Shown here piece by piece: positions 32,512 to 43,394 of a stretch of 64,000 nt of DNA (position 1 is the stretch's first letter; every line of letters starts with the position of its first letter). Both the position numbers and the translations under genes were made by a program. This DNA comes from Nephrocerus scutellatus (taxonomy: Eukaryota; Arthropoda; Insecta; Diptera; Pipunculidae): assembly GCA_947095585.1 (NCBI GenBank), contig OX352761.1:29231777-29295776 (forward strand). The letters run 5' to 3'. The notes below the pieces were generated by a model. It was not told where the DNA came from, searched no databases, and saw nothing but the letters and a program-made list of their open reading frames with translations.

Positions 32512-33815
32512 ACTAAAAACAAGTCCTACGACTTGCAGCGTAGCTCATCACATACATCATCATCACATCACATTATATATAAATTATTTATAAGCTAATT
32601 TTAATGTTCATAACCACTAACTTTGAAGTTGCTGCATATTGCATATTACTGCCCAAACACAGTAATGGAGCTTTTGGCTTCAACTCATAAAAAATTTGAG
32701 TAGTTTTAAATTAAATTAGAAGAGAAAAGTGGTGAGAAGTGCTGCCCATGCTTCGAAATGGTATGGTAAGAATGTCACTTTGAAACACGCAGGCCAATTG
32801 TTTCTTATTAAATTTCTTTTGCATTGTTCTCTTATTTCTGTAAATGATCGAATAATTACTTTGAACCGATGCTTAATGCCATGTATGATATTTGATGGTT
32901 TACTCAATGGTCGATGGTAGATTCATTGTTCAGTGGCAGACATCCAACTTACGATCGAACATCTCTTCTTTGACTGAGAGACTGGCATTTTTATAATGTT
33001 AAATTTAGCTTCATTTTTATATAAAAAAAATCTGTGTTTAAAATGATTTTTTGTAGAAGATTATTACTAAAATATATTAAAGCTAATATCTGCAATACAA
33101 GGAAATATTGTTTAATGTAAATAACAAAAAATAAATTACTGTAATACTTTTTATAATAATTAAAAAATTCAGAAACCATTCAAACTTTTGTGCACAAAAT
33201 GCCAAACGACACTGAAATGAAAATTTCTAAATATAGTCTTCTCTAGGCGATTCTCAAATTTTCAAGTACGGTACGCAGAGCAGAGCTCTGATAGAAAATG
33301 AACAGAGACTATACTATCACTACGGCTGCGGTAAAGAATTAAGTAGCTTCGCAGCTTGTGCTGCACAAAAAATGGCAGGCAGTCGGTATGCACGAAATTG
33401 CGGCTATATTTTGAACCGAATAACAGTCTGCTTGTAGGGCGACAATTTGACATTTACATTTTGCTATTTGCATCCAATTTTAAGTAACTGCGCAGTCGAT
33501 TTTTCTTTAATGCATTGGCTGATAATTGAATTTTTGACCAAAATGCAGCATAAACTGCACAGCGGCTGAATTCTTGACCGCAGCCTACTACTGCATATGT
33601 TTGTTTCGTTCTGCTCTGCTTGATTTTATGTTATTGAAACCACATACATGATCATCAATCACATCAAATACAACAGAATAAATAATTTATAAGCTGATTT
33701 AAATGTTCATAACAATTTATTGTGAGGTGGGTACATATTAAATATATCATATCACTGCACAAACATAGTAATGCAGTTGCGTCGATAGTAGTAGGAGAAG
33801 TAAGAGCTGTTAAAA
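32512..33815 (+). repeat. Modular element 1: head, one core unit, tail
   Basis: The head (32512-32602: ACAAGTCCTACGACTTGC, a short hairpin, then ATCATCATCACATCACATT) is followed by one core unit starting at ATGTTCATAACCACTAACT (32603) and a tail starting ATGTTCATAACAATTTATTG (33702) that ends near TAAGAGCTGTTAAAAA. The core contains GGCAGGCAGTCGGTATGCAC and TTGTAGGGCGACAATTTGAC and is here interrupted by a 246-bp repeat at 33031-33276. The same head-core-tail arrangement recurs at 34338-36033 with two cores. No protein-coding potential is recognised; the small ORFs are copied with the repeat. Confidence 0.75.
33031..33276. repeat. 246-bp repeat, copy 1 (inside core unit)
   Basis: From TCTGTGTTTAAAATGATTT to TTTCAAGTACGGTACGC. 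It is absent from the equivalent point of the core units at 34431 and 35185, so it is an insertion. It recurs with the same length at 33951-34196, offset 920 bp, with few differences. Confidence 0.75.
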
Positions 33816-33950
33816 ATTATCTTTTATATTTTTTTTCCTTATTTATATATAGTAAACTATCAGTAAAAAGGGATGTTTATAGTTAATATATATAGATAAT
33901 ATGAATTAAACGATTATAATTCGGAAAGATGGGATTTCGTTTTGTGAAAA

Positions 33951-34196
33951 TCTGTGTTTAAAATGATTTTTTGTAGAAGATTATTACTTAAATATATTAA
34001 AGCTAATATCTGCAATACAAGGAAATATTGTTTAATGTAAATAACAAAAAATAAATTACTGTAATACTTTTTATAATAATTAAAAAATGCAAAAACCATT
34101 CAAACTTTTATGCACAAAATGCCAAACGACACTGAAATGAATATTTCTAAATATAGTCTTCTCTAGGCGATTCTCAAATTTTCAAGTACGGTACGC
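33951..34196. repeat. 246-bp repeat, copy 2
   Basis: Same limits and orientation as the copy at 33031. It lies between the two modular elements. No terminal inverted repeat or target duplication is obvious. Confidence 0.75.
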
Positions 34197-34204
34197 CTTC
34201 TTGA

Positions 34205-34335
34205 TAATAAAACATTAACAGCGAGCACAACAGTGTGAGTTGTGAGCATTCTGTTGATCACAACAGTGGACATTTAACATTTGACTTTTTGAACATGCAC
34301 CCCTTGTAGTGAGACGTTGTCACGTTAAAAATTTC
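34205..34335 (+). repeat. Shared GACGTTGTCACG segment, copy 1
   Basis: The part ACATTTAACATTTGACTTTTT, GAACATGCACCCC and GTGAGACGTTGTCACGTT is shared with 37495-37570. The core GTGAGACGTTGTCAC is an imperfect palindrome (GTGA...TCAC). It directly precedes the head of modular element 2, so it may be the end of a different TE. Confidence 0.55.
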
Positions 34336-34337
34336 TA

Positions 34338-36033
34338 TACTAAATACAAGTCCTACGACTTGCACCGTAGCTCATCACATACATCATCATCACATCACAT
34401 TATATATAAATTATTTATAAACGAATTTTAATGTTCATAACCACTAACTGTGAAGTTGCTGCATATTGAATATTACTGCCAAAAACACAGTAATGCAGCT
34501 TTTGGTTTCAACTCATAAAAAATTTGAGTAGTTTTAAATGAAATTAGAAGAGAAATGTAGTGAGTACTGAGTAATGCTGCCCATACTTCGAAATGGTATG
34601 GAAAGATTGTCGCTTTCAAACATGCAGGCCAATTATTTCTCATTAAATTTCTTTTGCATTGTTCTCTTATTTCTGTAACTTATAGTAGTATTGTTTTCGT
34701 GTTAGGTAACACACGAGAGCATTCACTCACAATGTTAAAAGAAAGAGCGAGCAGAGCACTGATAGGAAAATGAACAGAGACTATACTATCACTACGGCTG
34801 TGGTAAAGAATTAAGTAGCTTCGCAGCTTGTGCTGCACAAAAAAATGGCAGGCAGTCGGTATGCACGAAATTGCTGCTATATTTTGAACCGACTTACAGT
34901 CTGCTTGTAGGGCGACAATTTGACATTTACATTTTGCTATTTGCATCCCATTTTAAGTAGCTGCGTAAACTGCGCAGTCGATTTTTCTTTAATGCATTGG
35001 CTGAAAAGTGAATTTTTGACCAACATGCAGCATAAACTGCGCAGCGGCTGAATTCTTGACCGCAGCCTACTACTGCATATGTTTGTTTCGTTCTGCTCTG
35101 CTTGATTGTTTGTTATTGGAACCACATACATGATCATCAATCACATCACATACAACAGAATAAATAATTTATAAGCTGATTTAAATGTTCATAACCACTA
35201 ACTGTGAAGTTGCTGCATATTACATATTACTGCCCAAACACAGTAATGCAGCTTTTGGTTTTAACTCATAAAAAATTTGAGTAGTTTTAAATTAAATTAG
35301 TAGAGGAGTGTAGTAAGTACTGAGTAATGCTGCCCATACTTCGAAATGGTATGGTAAGATTGTCGCTTTTCAAACATGCAGGCCAATTATTTCTCATTAA
35401 ATTTCTTTTGCATTGTTCTCTTATTTCTGTAACTTATAGTAGTATTGTTTTCTGTTACACGACCAAACACGAAAGCACTCACTCACAATGTTGATATAAA
35501 GAGCAGAGCAGAGCACTGATAGGAAAAGGAACAGAGACTATACTATCACTACGGCTGTGGTAAAGAATTAAGTAGCTTCGCAGCTTGTGCTGCACAAAAA
35601 AATGGCAGGCAGTCAGTATGCACGAAATTGCTGCTATATTTTGAACCGACTTACAGTCTGCTTGTAGGGCGACAATTTGACATTTACATTTTGCTATTTG
35701 CATCCCATTTTAAGTAGCTGCGTAAACTGCGCAGTCGATTTTTCTTTAATGCATTGGCTGAAAAGTGAATTTTTGACCAACATGCAGCATAAACTGCGCA
35801 GCGGCTGAATTCTTGACCGCAGCCTACTACTGCATATGTTTGTTTCGTTCTGCTCTGCTTGATTGTATGTTATTGAAACCACATACATGATCATCAATCA
35901 CATCACATACAACGAATAAATAATTTATAAGCTGATTTAAATGTTCATAACAATTTATTGTGAGGTGGGTACATATTAAATGTATCATATCACTGCACAA
36001 ACATAGTAATGCAGTAGTAAGAGCTTTTAAAAA
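34338..36033 (+). repeat. Modular element 2: head, two core units, tail
   Basis: Head at 34338-34430, core 1 at 34431-35184, core 2 at 35185-35940 and tail at 35941-36033. The two cores are about 755 bp each and very similar. Compared with element 1 the only large difference is the number of cores (two versus one) and the lack of the 246-bp insert. The tail start is a diverged copy of the core start, so the element may grow or shrink by unequal exchange. Function and class are unknown. Confidence 0.78.
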
Positions 36034-36035
36034 AA

Positions 36036-36112
36036 TATGTGCGTGTAATCTTTACGCGCGGTTGGAGTGAAATTCTTTGACGTTGTGGCCAATATTACGA
36101 TTAAATTAAAAG
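36036..36112 (+). repeat. Head of composite satellite element, copy 1
   Basis: GTGCGTGTAATCTTTACGCG then CGGTTGGAGTGAAATTC and GACGTTGTGG. The first part can fold as a hairpin (GCGTGTAA with TTACGCGC, one mismatch). The same head at 37928-37985 introduces the second array. Confidence 0.6.
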
Positions 36113-36114
36113 GC

Positions 36115-37330
36115 ACGAGTCGCTTGAGAAATTGCTTAGTTCCCGAAATTCCAGACCATAATGATCATTCTCATAGGAAGAAGTCTTATAGCCGCATATT
36201 AGTCCTGCATTCCGAATTTCATTTCAATCGCTTGAGAAATTGCTTTATTCCAGAAATTCCAGACAATAATGATCATATTCCAGAATTTCCATAGGAAGAA
36301 ATCTTATAGTCACATCTTAGTCCTACATTTCGAATTTCATGCGAATCGCTTGAGAAATTGCTTTATTCCAGAAATTCCAGACAATAATGATCATATTCCA
36401 AAATTTCCATAGGAACAAGTCTTATAGTCACATATTAGTCCTACATTCCGAGTTTCATACGAATCCCTAGAGAAATGGCTTGGTTCCAAAAATCCCAGAC
36501 CCTATTGGCCAGATCCCAGAATTTCCATAGGAACAAGTCCTATAGTCACATATTAGTCCTACATTCCGAGTTTCATACGAATCCCTTGAGAAATGGCTTG
36601 GTTCCAAAAATCCCAGACCCAATTGGCCAGATCCCAGAATTTCCATAGGAACAAGTCTTATAGTCACATATTAGTCCTACATTCCGAGTTTCATACGAAT
36701 CCCTTGAGAAATGGCTTGGTTCCAAAAATCCCAGACCCAATTGGCCAGATCCCAGAATTTCCATAGGAACAAGTCTTATAGTCACATATTAGTCCTACAT
36801 TACGAGTTTCATACGAATCCCTTGAAAAATGGCTTGGTTCCAAAAATCCCAGACCCTATTGGCCAGATCCTAGAATTTCCATAGGAACAAGTCTTATAGT
36901 CACATATTAGTCCTACATTCCGAGTTTCATACGAATCCCTAGAGAAATGGCTTGTTTCCAAAAATCCCAGACCCTATTGGCCAGATCCCAGAATTTCCAT
37001 AGGAACAAGTCCTATAGTCACATATTAGTCCTACATTCCGAGTTTCATACGAATCCCTTGAGAAATGGCTTGGTTCCAAAAATCCCAGACCCAATTGGCC
37101 AGATCCCAGAATTTCCATAGGAACAAGTCTTATAGTCACATATTAGTCCTACATTACGAGTTTCATACGAATCCCTTGAGAAATGGCTTGGTTCCAAAAA
37201 TCCCAGACCCTATTGGCCAGGTCCCAGAATTTCCATAGGAACAAGTCCTATAGTCACATATTAGTCCTACATTCCGAATTTCATGCGAATCGCTTGATAA
37301 ATTGCTTTGTTCAAAAACTCTAGTTCCTCA
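36115..37330. repeat. 118-bp tandem satellite with higher-order pattern
   Basis: The word CTTGAGAAAT or CTAGAGAAAT recurs at 36229, 36347, 36465, 36583, 36701, 36819, 36937, 37055, 37173 and about 37291, a constant period of 118 bp after a slightly irregular first unit. Variant marks (CCCTAGAG, AGACCCAATTGG versus AGACCCTATTGG, CATTACGAG versus CATTCCGAG) give the unit order A-B-B'-C-A-B'-C', a higher-order structure expected from unequal exchange. Because 118 is not a multiple of three, the repeated minus-strand ORFs are not a repeat protein. Confidence 0.9.
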
Positions 37331-37344
37331 TGACCAAATCCCAT

Positions 37345-37500
37345 TGGATATTAAAAAACGTTACTTAAAATCTGTTAAAAACGTAACTTAACATCTGTTA
37401 AAAAATCGTTACTTAACATCTGTTAAAAACGTAACTTAACATCTGTTAAAAAATCGTTACTTAACATCTGTTAAAAACGTAACTTAACAGCTGTTAAATA
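37345..37500. repeat. Minisatellite, 48-bp double unit
   Basis: Alternating subunits CTTAACATCTGTTAAAAACG-TAA (23 bp) and CTTAACATCTGTTAAAAAAT-CGTTA (25 bp) give a 48-bp period, offset confirmed between 37383 and 37431. About three double units. It follows the 118-bp array directly. Confidence 0.8.
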
Positions 37501-37570
37501 GTGACATTTAACATTTGAGTTTTTGAACATGTACCCTCTTAAACCTTGGAGTGAGACGTTGTCACGTCAA
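37495..37570 (+). repeat. Shared GACGTTGTCACG segment, copy 2
   Basis: ACATTTAACATTTGAGTTTT, GAACATGTACCC and GGAGTGAGACGTTGTCACGT match the segment at 34250-34335. Same orientation. Confidence 0.55.
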
Positions 37571-37925
37571 AAAAATAAAATTTAAAATATAAAAAGAAAT
37601 TAATAATTCAAGATCATTACTCGTATGTTACTCCTTAAAGCTAGTGGTAAATGAAATTAAAAAAAATTATAATATATAATAATAATAATAATTTAATATT
37701 TTATCAAAATGATAAGCATGGTACTTTAGTTTTAAAAATATAGATTTTACATTTTGTAATTATTTAACGTTGATTAAATAGCTTATGCCAAGTTCAAAAA
37801 CAGCAATTCAATTGTAAACGAAAAAAAGAAGGAGATTATAAAATAAAAGAAAGAAAAAAAAAACAAAAAAAAACCGTATAAGGAAATTGTAGGACAACTT
37901 ATATTGGTAAAAACTTTTCTAAAAA
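37571..37925. other. AT-rich linker, nothing recognised
   Basis: Contains an AAT run at 37677-37692 and A-rich tracts at 37820-37872. No gene. Confidence 0.5.
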
Positions 37926-37927
37926 AA

Positions 37928-38262
37928 ACAGTGCGTGTAACCTTTACGCGCGGTGTAAGTGAAACTCCTTTGATGTTGTGTGGCAAAAAGACCATAAAGA
38001 GACCCATAAAACATACCAAAAGACTAACCAAAGACTCTTCCAAAAAATCCCTAAAATACCCGCAAAAGACCTCAAAAAGACACTCTCAAAAGACGCCTAA
38101 AAACCCCCAAAAGACCCCTAAAAGACCCCAAAGGACCCTCAAATGACATCTAAAATACCCTCAAAAGTTTTCCAAAAGACCCCAAAGGAACCCCAAAAGA
38201 TCCCCAAAACACCCTCAAAAGACCCCCAAAAGACACTCAAATGGCCTACCAAATTTCGTACA
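37928..38262 (+). repeat. Head copy 2 plus AAAAGACCCC minisatellite
   Basis: The head GTGCGTGTAACCTTTACGCG is followed at about 37985 by a run of variants of CAAAAGACCCC and TAAAAGACCCC with units of about 10-13 bp. This strand is almost entirely A, C and a few G, with very few T. The ORF across it (38 to 60% Lys/Pro by eye) is a translation of the repeat, not a gene. The same repeat occurs in reverse at 56045-56540. Confidence 0.8.
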
Positions 38263-38264
38263 AA

Positions 38265-38830
38265 TCAGTTAAGAAAGGGCTTAGTTCCTGAAATGCCAGT
38301 TCCTAATGACTGTATCGCAGAATTTCCATGGGAACAAGTCTTGTAGTCGCATCTTATTCCTACAAAACGAATTTCATAGAAATCGCTTGAGAAATTACTT
38401 CGTTCCCGAAATTCCAGTCCCTAATGACCGTCCAGAATGTCCATAGGAACAAGTCTTATAGTCGCATATTAGTCCTGCATTCCGAATTTAATAGAAATCG
38501 CTTGAGAAATTACTTAGATCCCGAAATTACAGAAATGGCTTAGTTCCCAAAATTCCAGTCCCTAATGACCATCACCAAATATTTCCATAGAAATAAGTTT
38601 TATAGTCCCATATTAGTCCTGCATTCCGAATTTCGCATAGTCGAATCTTAATCCTACACACCAAATTTAATAGAAATCGCTTAATAAATGGCTTGGTTCT
38701 CGAAATTACAGTTCCTGACGACCGTATCCAGAATTTTCATTGGAACAAGTCTTATAGTCGCATGTTAGTCATACATACCGTATTTCATAGAAATCGCTTG
38801 ATAAATGACTTAGTTACAAGAATTCAAAAA
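38265..38830. repeat. Diverged 118-bp-type array, copy 2
   Basis: Words CTTAGTTCCTGAAATGCCAG, ATAGGAACAAGTCTTATAGT, CGCATATTAGTCCTGCATTC and AGAAATCGCTTGAGAAATTA recur about every 110-120 bp, as in the array at 36115 but with more substitutions and indels. Together with the head at 37928 it forms a second copy of the composite. Confidence 0.75.
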
Positions 38831-39825
38831 TGTAATACAAAATTGCAACACCAAATCATAACGCAAAATCGCAACCAAAATTCGTAATACAATTGTACGA
38901 TTTGTAAACGTTGTTGAGGCGTTAGTCTTTCCATGATGAAATGTCAATGAATACTGAATAAAATTATATATTTAGTTTGACAGTAGTCACGCGTGACATG
39001 TCAAAAAAATCCAATTGGAAAAAGTACCTCCAATCTGATCACCCTTTAAAAGGTAATTACTTCCGCACATTTCATAGACTTTGGAAGTTTTCCGTTAGCA
39101 ATAATAATAATATCCGCATACAAACATTCGACATTGGAACAATCTCACATAGGTATAATAATTCCTGGCCAGGATTTGAAGTAACAATATAGGAAGTTGA
39201 ATGGATTTAACGCCTTACACATAACACCTTACGTTTAACGCATCCGATGTCGCATAAGAAGTATTCACTTCAAAAAGCGAGTTATAATTTTTGAACCCTA
39301 ATCACTGACTGACAGATAAACTTGTATTCAATATTTAAGTTCTGTGCTTTAATTCATTTTGAAATGAAATTCAAATTGGAAATCCAATAAATATGATTGA
39401 AAATCATAACTCTTCAGGGAAAAACTAAGACGATGCAATGGAAATGCTTCAGTTTGTTAAAACAAAAACAAAAATAAACAACACAACCACGACAACGTTT
39501 CAATTAAATTCTTATGAGACGATTGCAAATGGATTAATCCAAGCAAGGATGAACAAATCAAAATTGATTGGCCAATCACATGTTAAGGGAAAATACGAAA
39601 TCATTAGGGAACCAGTTTGCTATGACAACTTGCGTTGGAGCAATCAATGCTGTGTACTACTTGTATATGTGTAGGGTATAAACAATGTTCTGTGGTAAAT
39701 TAACGATACTAATTATTTGAATTGAAAATTCATTGAACAATTTACATATGAGATATGACTACATAGTAGATAGTATTTTTTTTTTGCATAATTTATTTGT
39801 CGGAAAACAGAATTCTGCACTTTCA
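38831..39825. other. Non-coding stretch, no gene recognised
   Basis: AT-rich; the 78-codon ORF at 39438-39674 is Thr/Asn-rich and has no recognised motif. Nothing else is seen. Confidence 0.5.
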
Positions 39826-41272
39826 TTTTTTAAATTCTCTATATTAACTTCACTTTCCCGTTTGTTTGTGGGTTTGTTTGTGGATTTGTGTCTCATGGAA
39901 TCTTGCGATCAATTTTTAACCCACTTCCCAAGGCCCGATTTTATTTGTGTATTTCCGGTGACAATACTTTCTGTTTCTGTTTCTGTTTGAGGCCCCTCGG
40001 ACCTCGGGGTCGGGGGGCTCCCATACAAATATTTTACAAAATTTACCCGAATTTTTTAAAATTTTATACAAATGTGTATCTCAGATGGAAAACACTTTTT
40101 GTAAAATTTTTGGAGAGATCGGGCCCCTGGTTCGGGGCGGACCCCATACAAATTTTATGAAAAAGTTCCCGATTTTCTTCAAATTTTATACGCATGTGTA
40201 TCTTCGATGGACAAAACTTTTTGTAAAATGTTTGAAGCGATCGTGCCCCGGAAATTTTTGGAGAGATCGGGCCCCTGGATCGGGGCGGCACCCATACAAA
40301 TTTTATGAAAAAAGTTCCCGATTTTCTTCAAATTTTATACGCATGTGTATCTTCGATGGACAAACCTTTTTGTAAAATTTTTGAAGCGATAGTGCCCGGA
40401 AATTTTTGGAGAGATCGGGCCCCTGGGTCGGGGCGGCTCCCATACAAATTTTATGAAAAAAGTTCCCGATTTTCTTCAAATTTTATACGCATGTGTATCT
40501 CCGATGGACAAAACTTTTTGTAAAATTTTTGAAGCGATCGTGCCCCGGGGTCGGGGGGCTCCCATACAATTTTTTTTTTAATTATCAATTTTTAACACAC
40601 TTCCTAAAGCCCGATTTTCCTGAAATTTTGTACACATATGTATTTCCGGTGAAAATACTTTCTTTTAAAATTTGGCCCCGGGTTCGTGGGGCTCCCATAC
40701 AAATTTAAAATAAAAATTGCCCGATTTTTTTCAAATTTTACATACATGTGTATACCCAATAAACAATACTTTTTCTAAAACTTGGTAGTGATCGGGCCGC
40801 GGGTTCGGCCGCAAGGTCCTTATAGTTTTTTTCTTATAGTGGCATCAGATACCGACGTTCCTGTTAATGACTGTGTGCGGTGTGTGCTGCGCAGTCGGCA
40901 TGGTTTTGGTGGTGGAGAGAGAGAGAGAGAGAGAGAAATCTAAGCTCACGCACAAATGAACCCAGCAAATGAAACGAGACATAAATGTATTTTTATTGAT
41001 GTCGTTTTTTGTTGTTGTCGATATCAACTTATAGATAGAACAACAAGTTTTCACAATATTCTGTCATTTGGTGTTTTCATAAATTAGTTCAGAGCAGTCA
41101 AAGAGTTCACATGATAAATGCTCGTGTTTCTTATTTGCTCAGAGTATGAGCGTGCTCTAAGTGCTCAGAATAAAATGATCTGAGCTTTTTCAATTTCAAC
41201 ATCTGATGTCAAATGTCTCTTTCGATGATTTTCTAGAAAATTTAGATGAAAAATTTTATGGGTTGTTATTTT
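39826..41272 (-). repeat. SIR-family repeat, longest copy J
   Basis: Reverse copy with both termini: AAATTCTCTATATTAACTTC at the start and TTTAGATGAAAAATTTTATG then GGTTG at the end. It spans about 1.45 kb. The interior holds a tandem array with 148-bp spacing (GATCGGGCCCCTGG at 40117, 40265 and 40413) and the ~420-bp region (40850-41240), with a (GA)n run at 40914-40937, that it shares with copy C. This is the best candidate for the full-length family consensus. The 69-96-codon ORFs inside follow the repeat and have no recognised domain. Confidence 0.8.
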
Positions 41273-43015
41273 ATAGTTAACATGTTATTGTTACCACACA
41301 AAAAAATTTTAGAGAAAAAGCTCTGTCGAAAAAAGGTGTATGAAGAGTATAGACCGTGCCGAAAATTTACAAAAACAGTGAATGTTATGTTTGTTATATT
41401 GAATTACTAGTTTAGCTGTATGACTACTTGCTATCCAGTGAGCCGAACTTATTGCCACAACTACGAAAACATAGTTTTGTGTTTTTAAATCAATACGGTA
41501 GTTCTGCTTTTATTGAAGATAACTGAGAGTAACGTCAGCGAATCCCCTTTTCAACTCGATAGGCTAATATTTTTTTTCCTGCAGCATTAACCTGGAGGTT
41601 TTTCTTTGAAGAATTACATTCTCAATTTTCGGTGTTTCCGATTGGACTTATTTTTTGATAAGCCGATGTGGCTTTCTTGTTTCCTAAGAACAAATTAAAC
41701 GATGGAAAGAGGAACAAACTGCTTGCTGTCATAACCAAACTTGCATGCAATTATTTTGCAAATTATATCAATGAAGATAACCGATAATATACATACCTAC
41801 ATATGTACTGATGTATTTGGAGTGAAAAACAAACAATGCGGTAGGTACGAGTATGTGATGAAAATATAAATAAATGTTTTGTCTTTATGAAGGAAAGACG
41901 ATTAATTTTGGATGTTTTCAATTTATTAAGAGCAATCAATTGCTTGCACATATGGTTAACCTCCTACACAATACTATCCAAGCTTGTTCAAAAGATTATT
42001 TAAGATTTGTGTTCTCAGTCGGGAATTAAATTGAAATGCATTTATGTACTTCCGTGTGCTCATCCGCTCCGGTTCAATCCATTGGCACAAAAAAGTTGGC
42101 TGGATAAACATTTAGTAAACATATAAATCCATTATATAACACTCTACCATTGTTTGTTTTTTTAAAATCATATATTTTATCCAAATAACATTATAATGTA
42201 GTATTAGTAGTAAAATAACACACTTACAATCAATATTATAATTTTTATAAATGACCTGATAGCGGTACTCATTATATTCATTATTATTTAAATGTTTATT
42301 TTATTTAACCTTGGTAGCTTTTTATAGACTTTTTTTAAAACTACCTTTTCCCCGGCGCTCCGCCACACGCATACATGAATCCCAGCCTTTCCATTACTAC
42401 CACGGGAGGGGTTTACTATTCCCTAAACTTAAACAAAGCGCAACCTCGATCGTATTCGCACTATGTGGTTTACCGAGATTTTGTTAAGACGCATATTCTG
42501 TGCAAGTTTCGGCTGTCTAGTTTTTGAGTTTTAGTGTCGCATTACAAATTTCGCATTACGTGAAAAGCAATGCAGCACATGGGCGTGATGTTCGTACAAA
42601 ACATAACACATAAAGCAGCGCAGCATATAGTGCAGCACACAGCACACAGTAATTTTGATGTGCGACCGATTTTTTGTCGTCTTTAGTTGTTAAGTTACAA
42701 AATATGTCACCACGAAAAGCCCTTGTAATATATAGCCTATGTTCACGTTGAAAGTCAATTCTAAATACTGGTGAAAGAGTTTTTGAAAGCGGTCCTGTAG
42801 TTCCGAAGATTACCTCCTACACCCAAACTAATATTATCTCTTTATAATATTAATAACAATAAAAATATTCGCCGCGACAGACCATTGCGGTCTAAGGCCT
42901 AGCTTCTCGCGACCGTTTGTGTTTTTTTGATTTTGACGACGTTTATATCGGTAAAGATTTCAAGAATTTAAAAAAATGTTAATTATTTGATCTTATAAAT
43001 TTAATTTTTTTAATT
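41273..43015. other. Non-coding stretch, no gene recognised
   Basis: AT-rich with small ORFs only. Near 42878 the words GCGACAGACCATTGCGG resemble GCGACAGGCCGTTGCGC at 63818, perhaps a fragment of the same repeat. Nothing else is recognised. Confidence 0.45.
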
Positions 43016-43019
43016 TTTT

Positions 43020-43184
43020 TAATTTTGTTCACATGTGTATCTCCGATGACAAGACTTTTTGTAAAAATTTAGAAGTTTTCGGCGCCAAGGCCGAGGGGCG
43101 CCCATATAAATATTTTAAAAATTAACTATATTTTCCTTAAATTTTGTACACAAGTTTATCAAGTTTTTATGGGTTGTTTTTATT
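43020..43184 (-). repeat. SIR-family repeat, short copy K
   Basis: Reverse fragment with ACATGTGTATCTCCGATGAC, TTTTGTAAAAATTTAGAAG and CCGAGGGGCGCCC, ending in TTTTTATGGGTTGTTTTT, the family left end. The right half is missing. Confidence 0.65.
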
Positions 43185-43394
43185 TTGATCAAGTTGTAGT
43201 TGTATGAGGCAAGAGAGATTGTAAATTTGATCTGGTACATTTGAATGGCTTCCGCTCTGAAAACGCCTCGTAAGAGAAGGTTTATTTCTGCGATTAAGTT
43301 TGCCGAAGCATTTTTATAGAAACTAAAGGAATCCTATCCATTCCAACGTCGCTATTAAGCGATGGAACATATATATCAATACAAACTAGTTGTT

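Noticed and set aside
36467..37139. Three near-identical minus-strand ORFs that look like a repeat protein
   Set aside because: They come from the 118-bp satellite. The period is not a multiple of three, so the frame changes from unit to unit and each ORF soon stops.
36115..37330. CRISPR-like regular array
   Set aside because: Units are contiguous and whole units are similar, without unique spacers; the genome is eukaryotic. It is a satellite.
37904..38146. Lys/Pro-rich ORF with regular repeats
   Set aside because: It is a translation of the AAAAGACCCC minisatellite; the same holds for the 142-codon ORF at 56146-56574 and the ORF at 56077-56283.
40064..40523. Overlapping ORFs of 72-96 codons on both strands with internal similarity
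   Set aside because: They follow the 148-bp tandem array in a SIR repeat and do not align in frame with other SIR copies.
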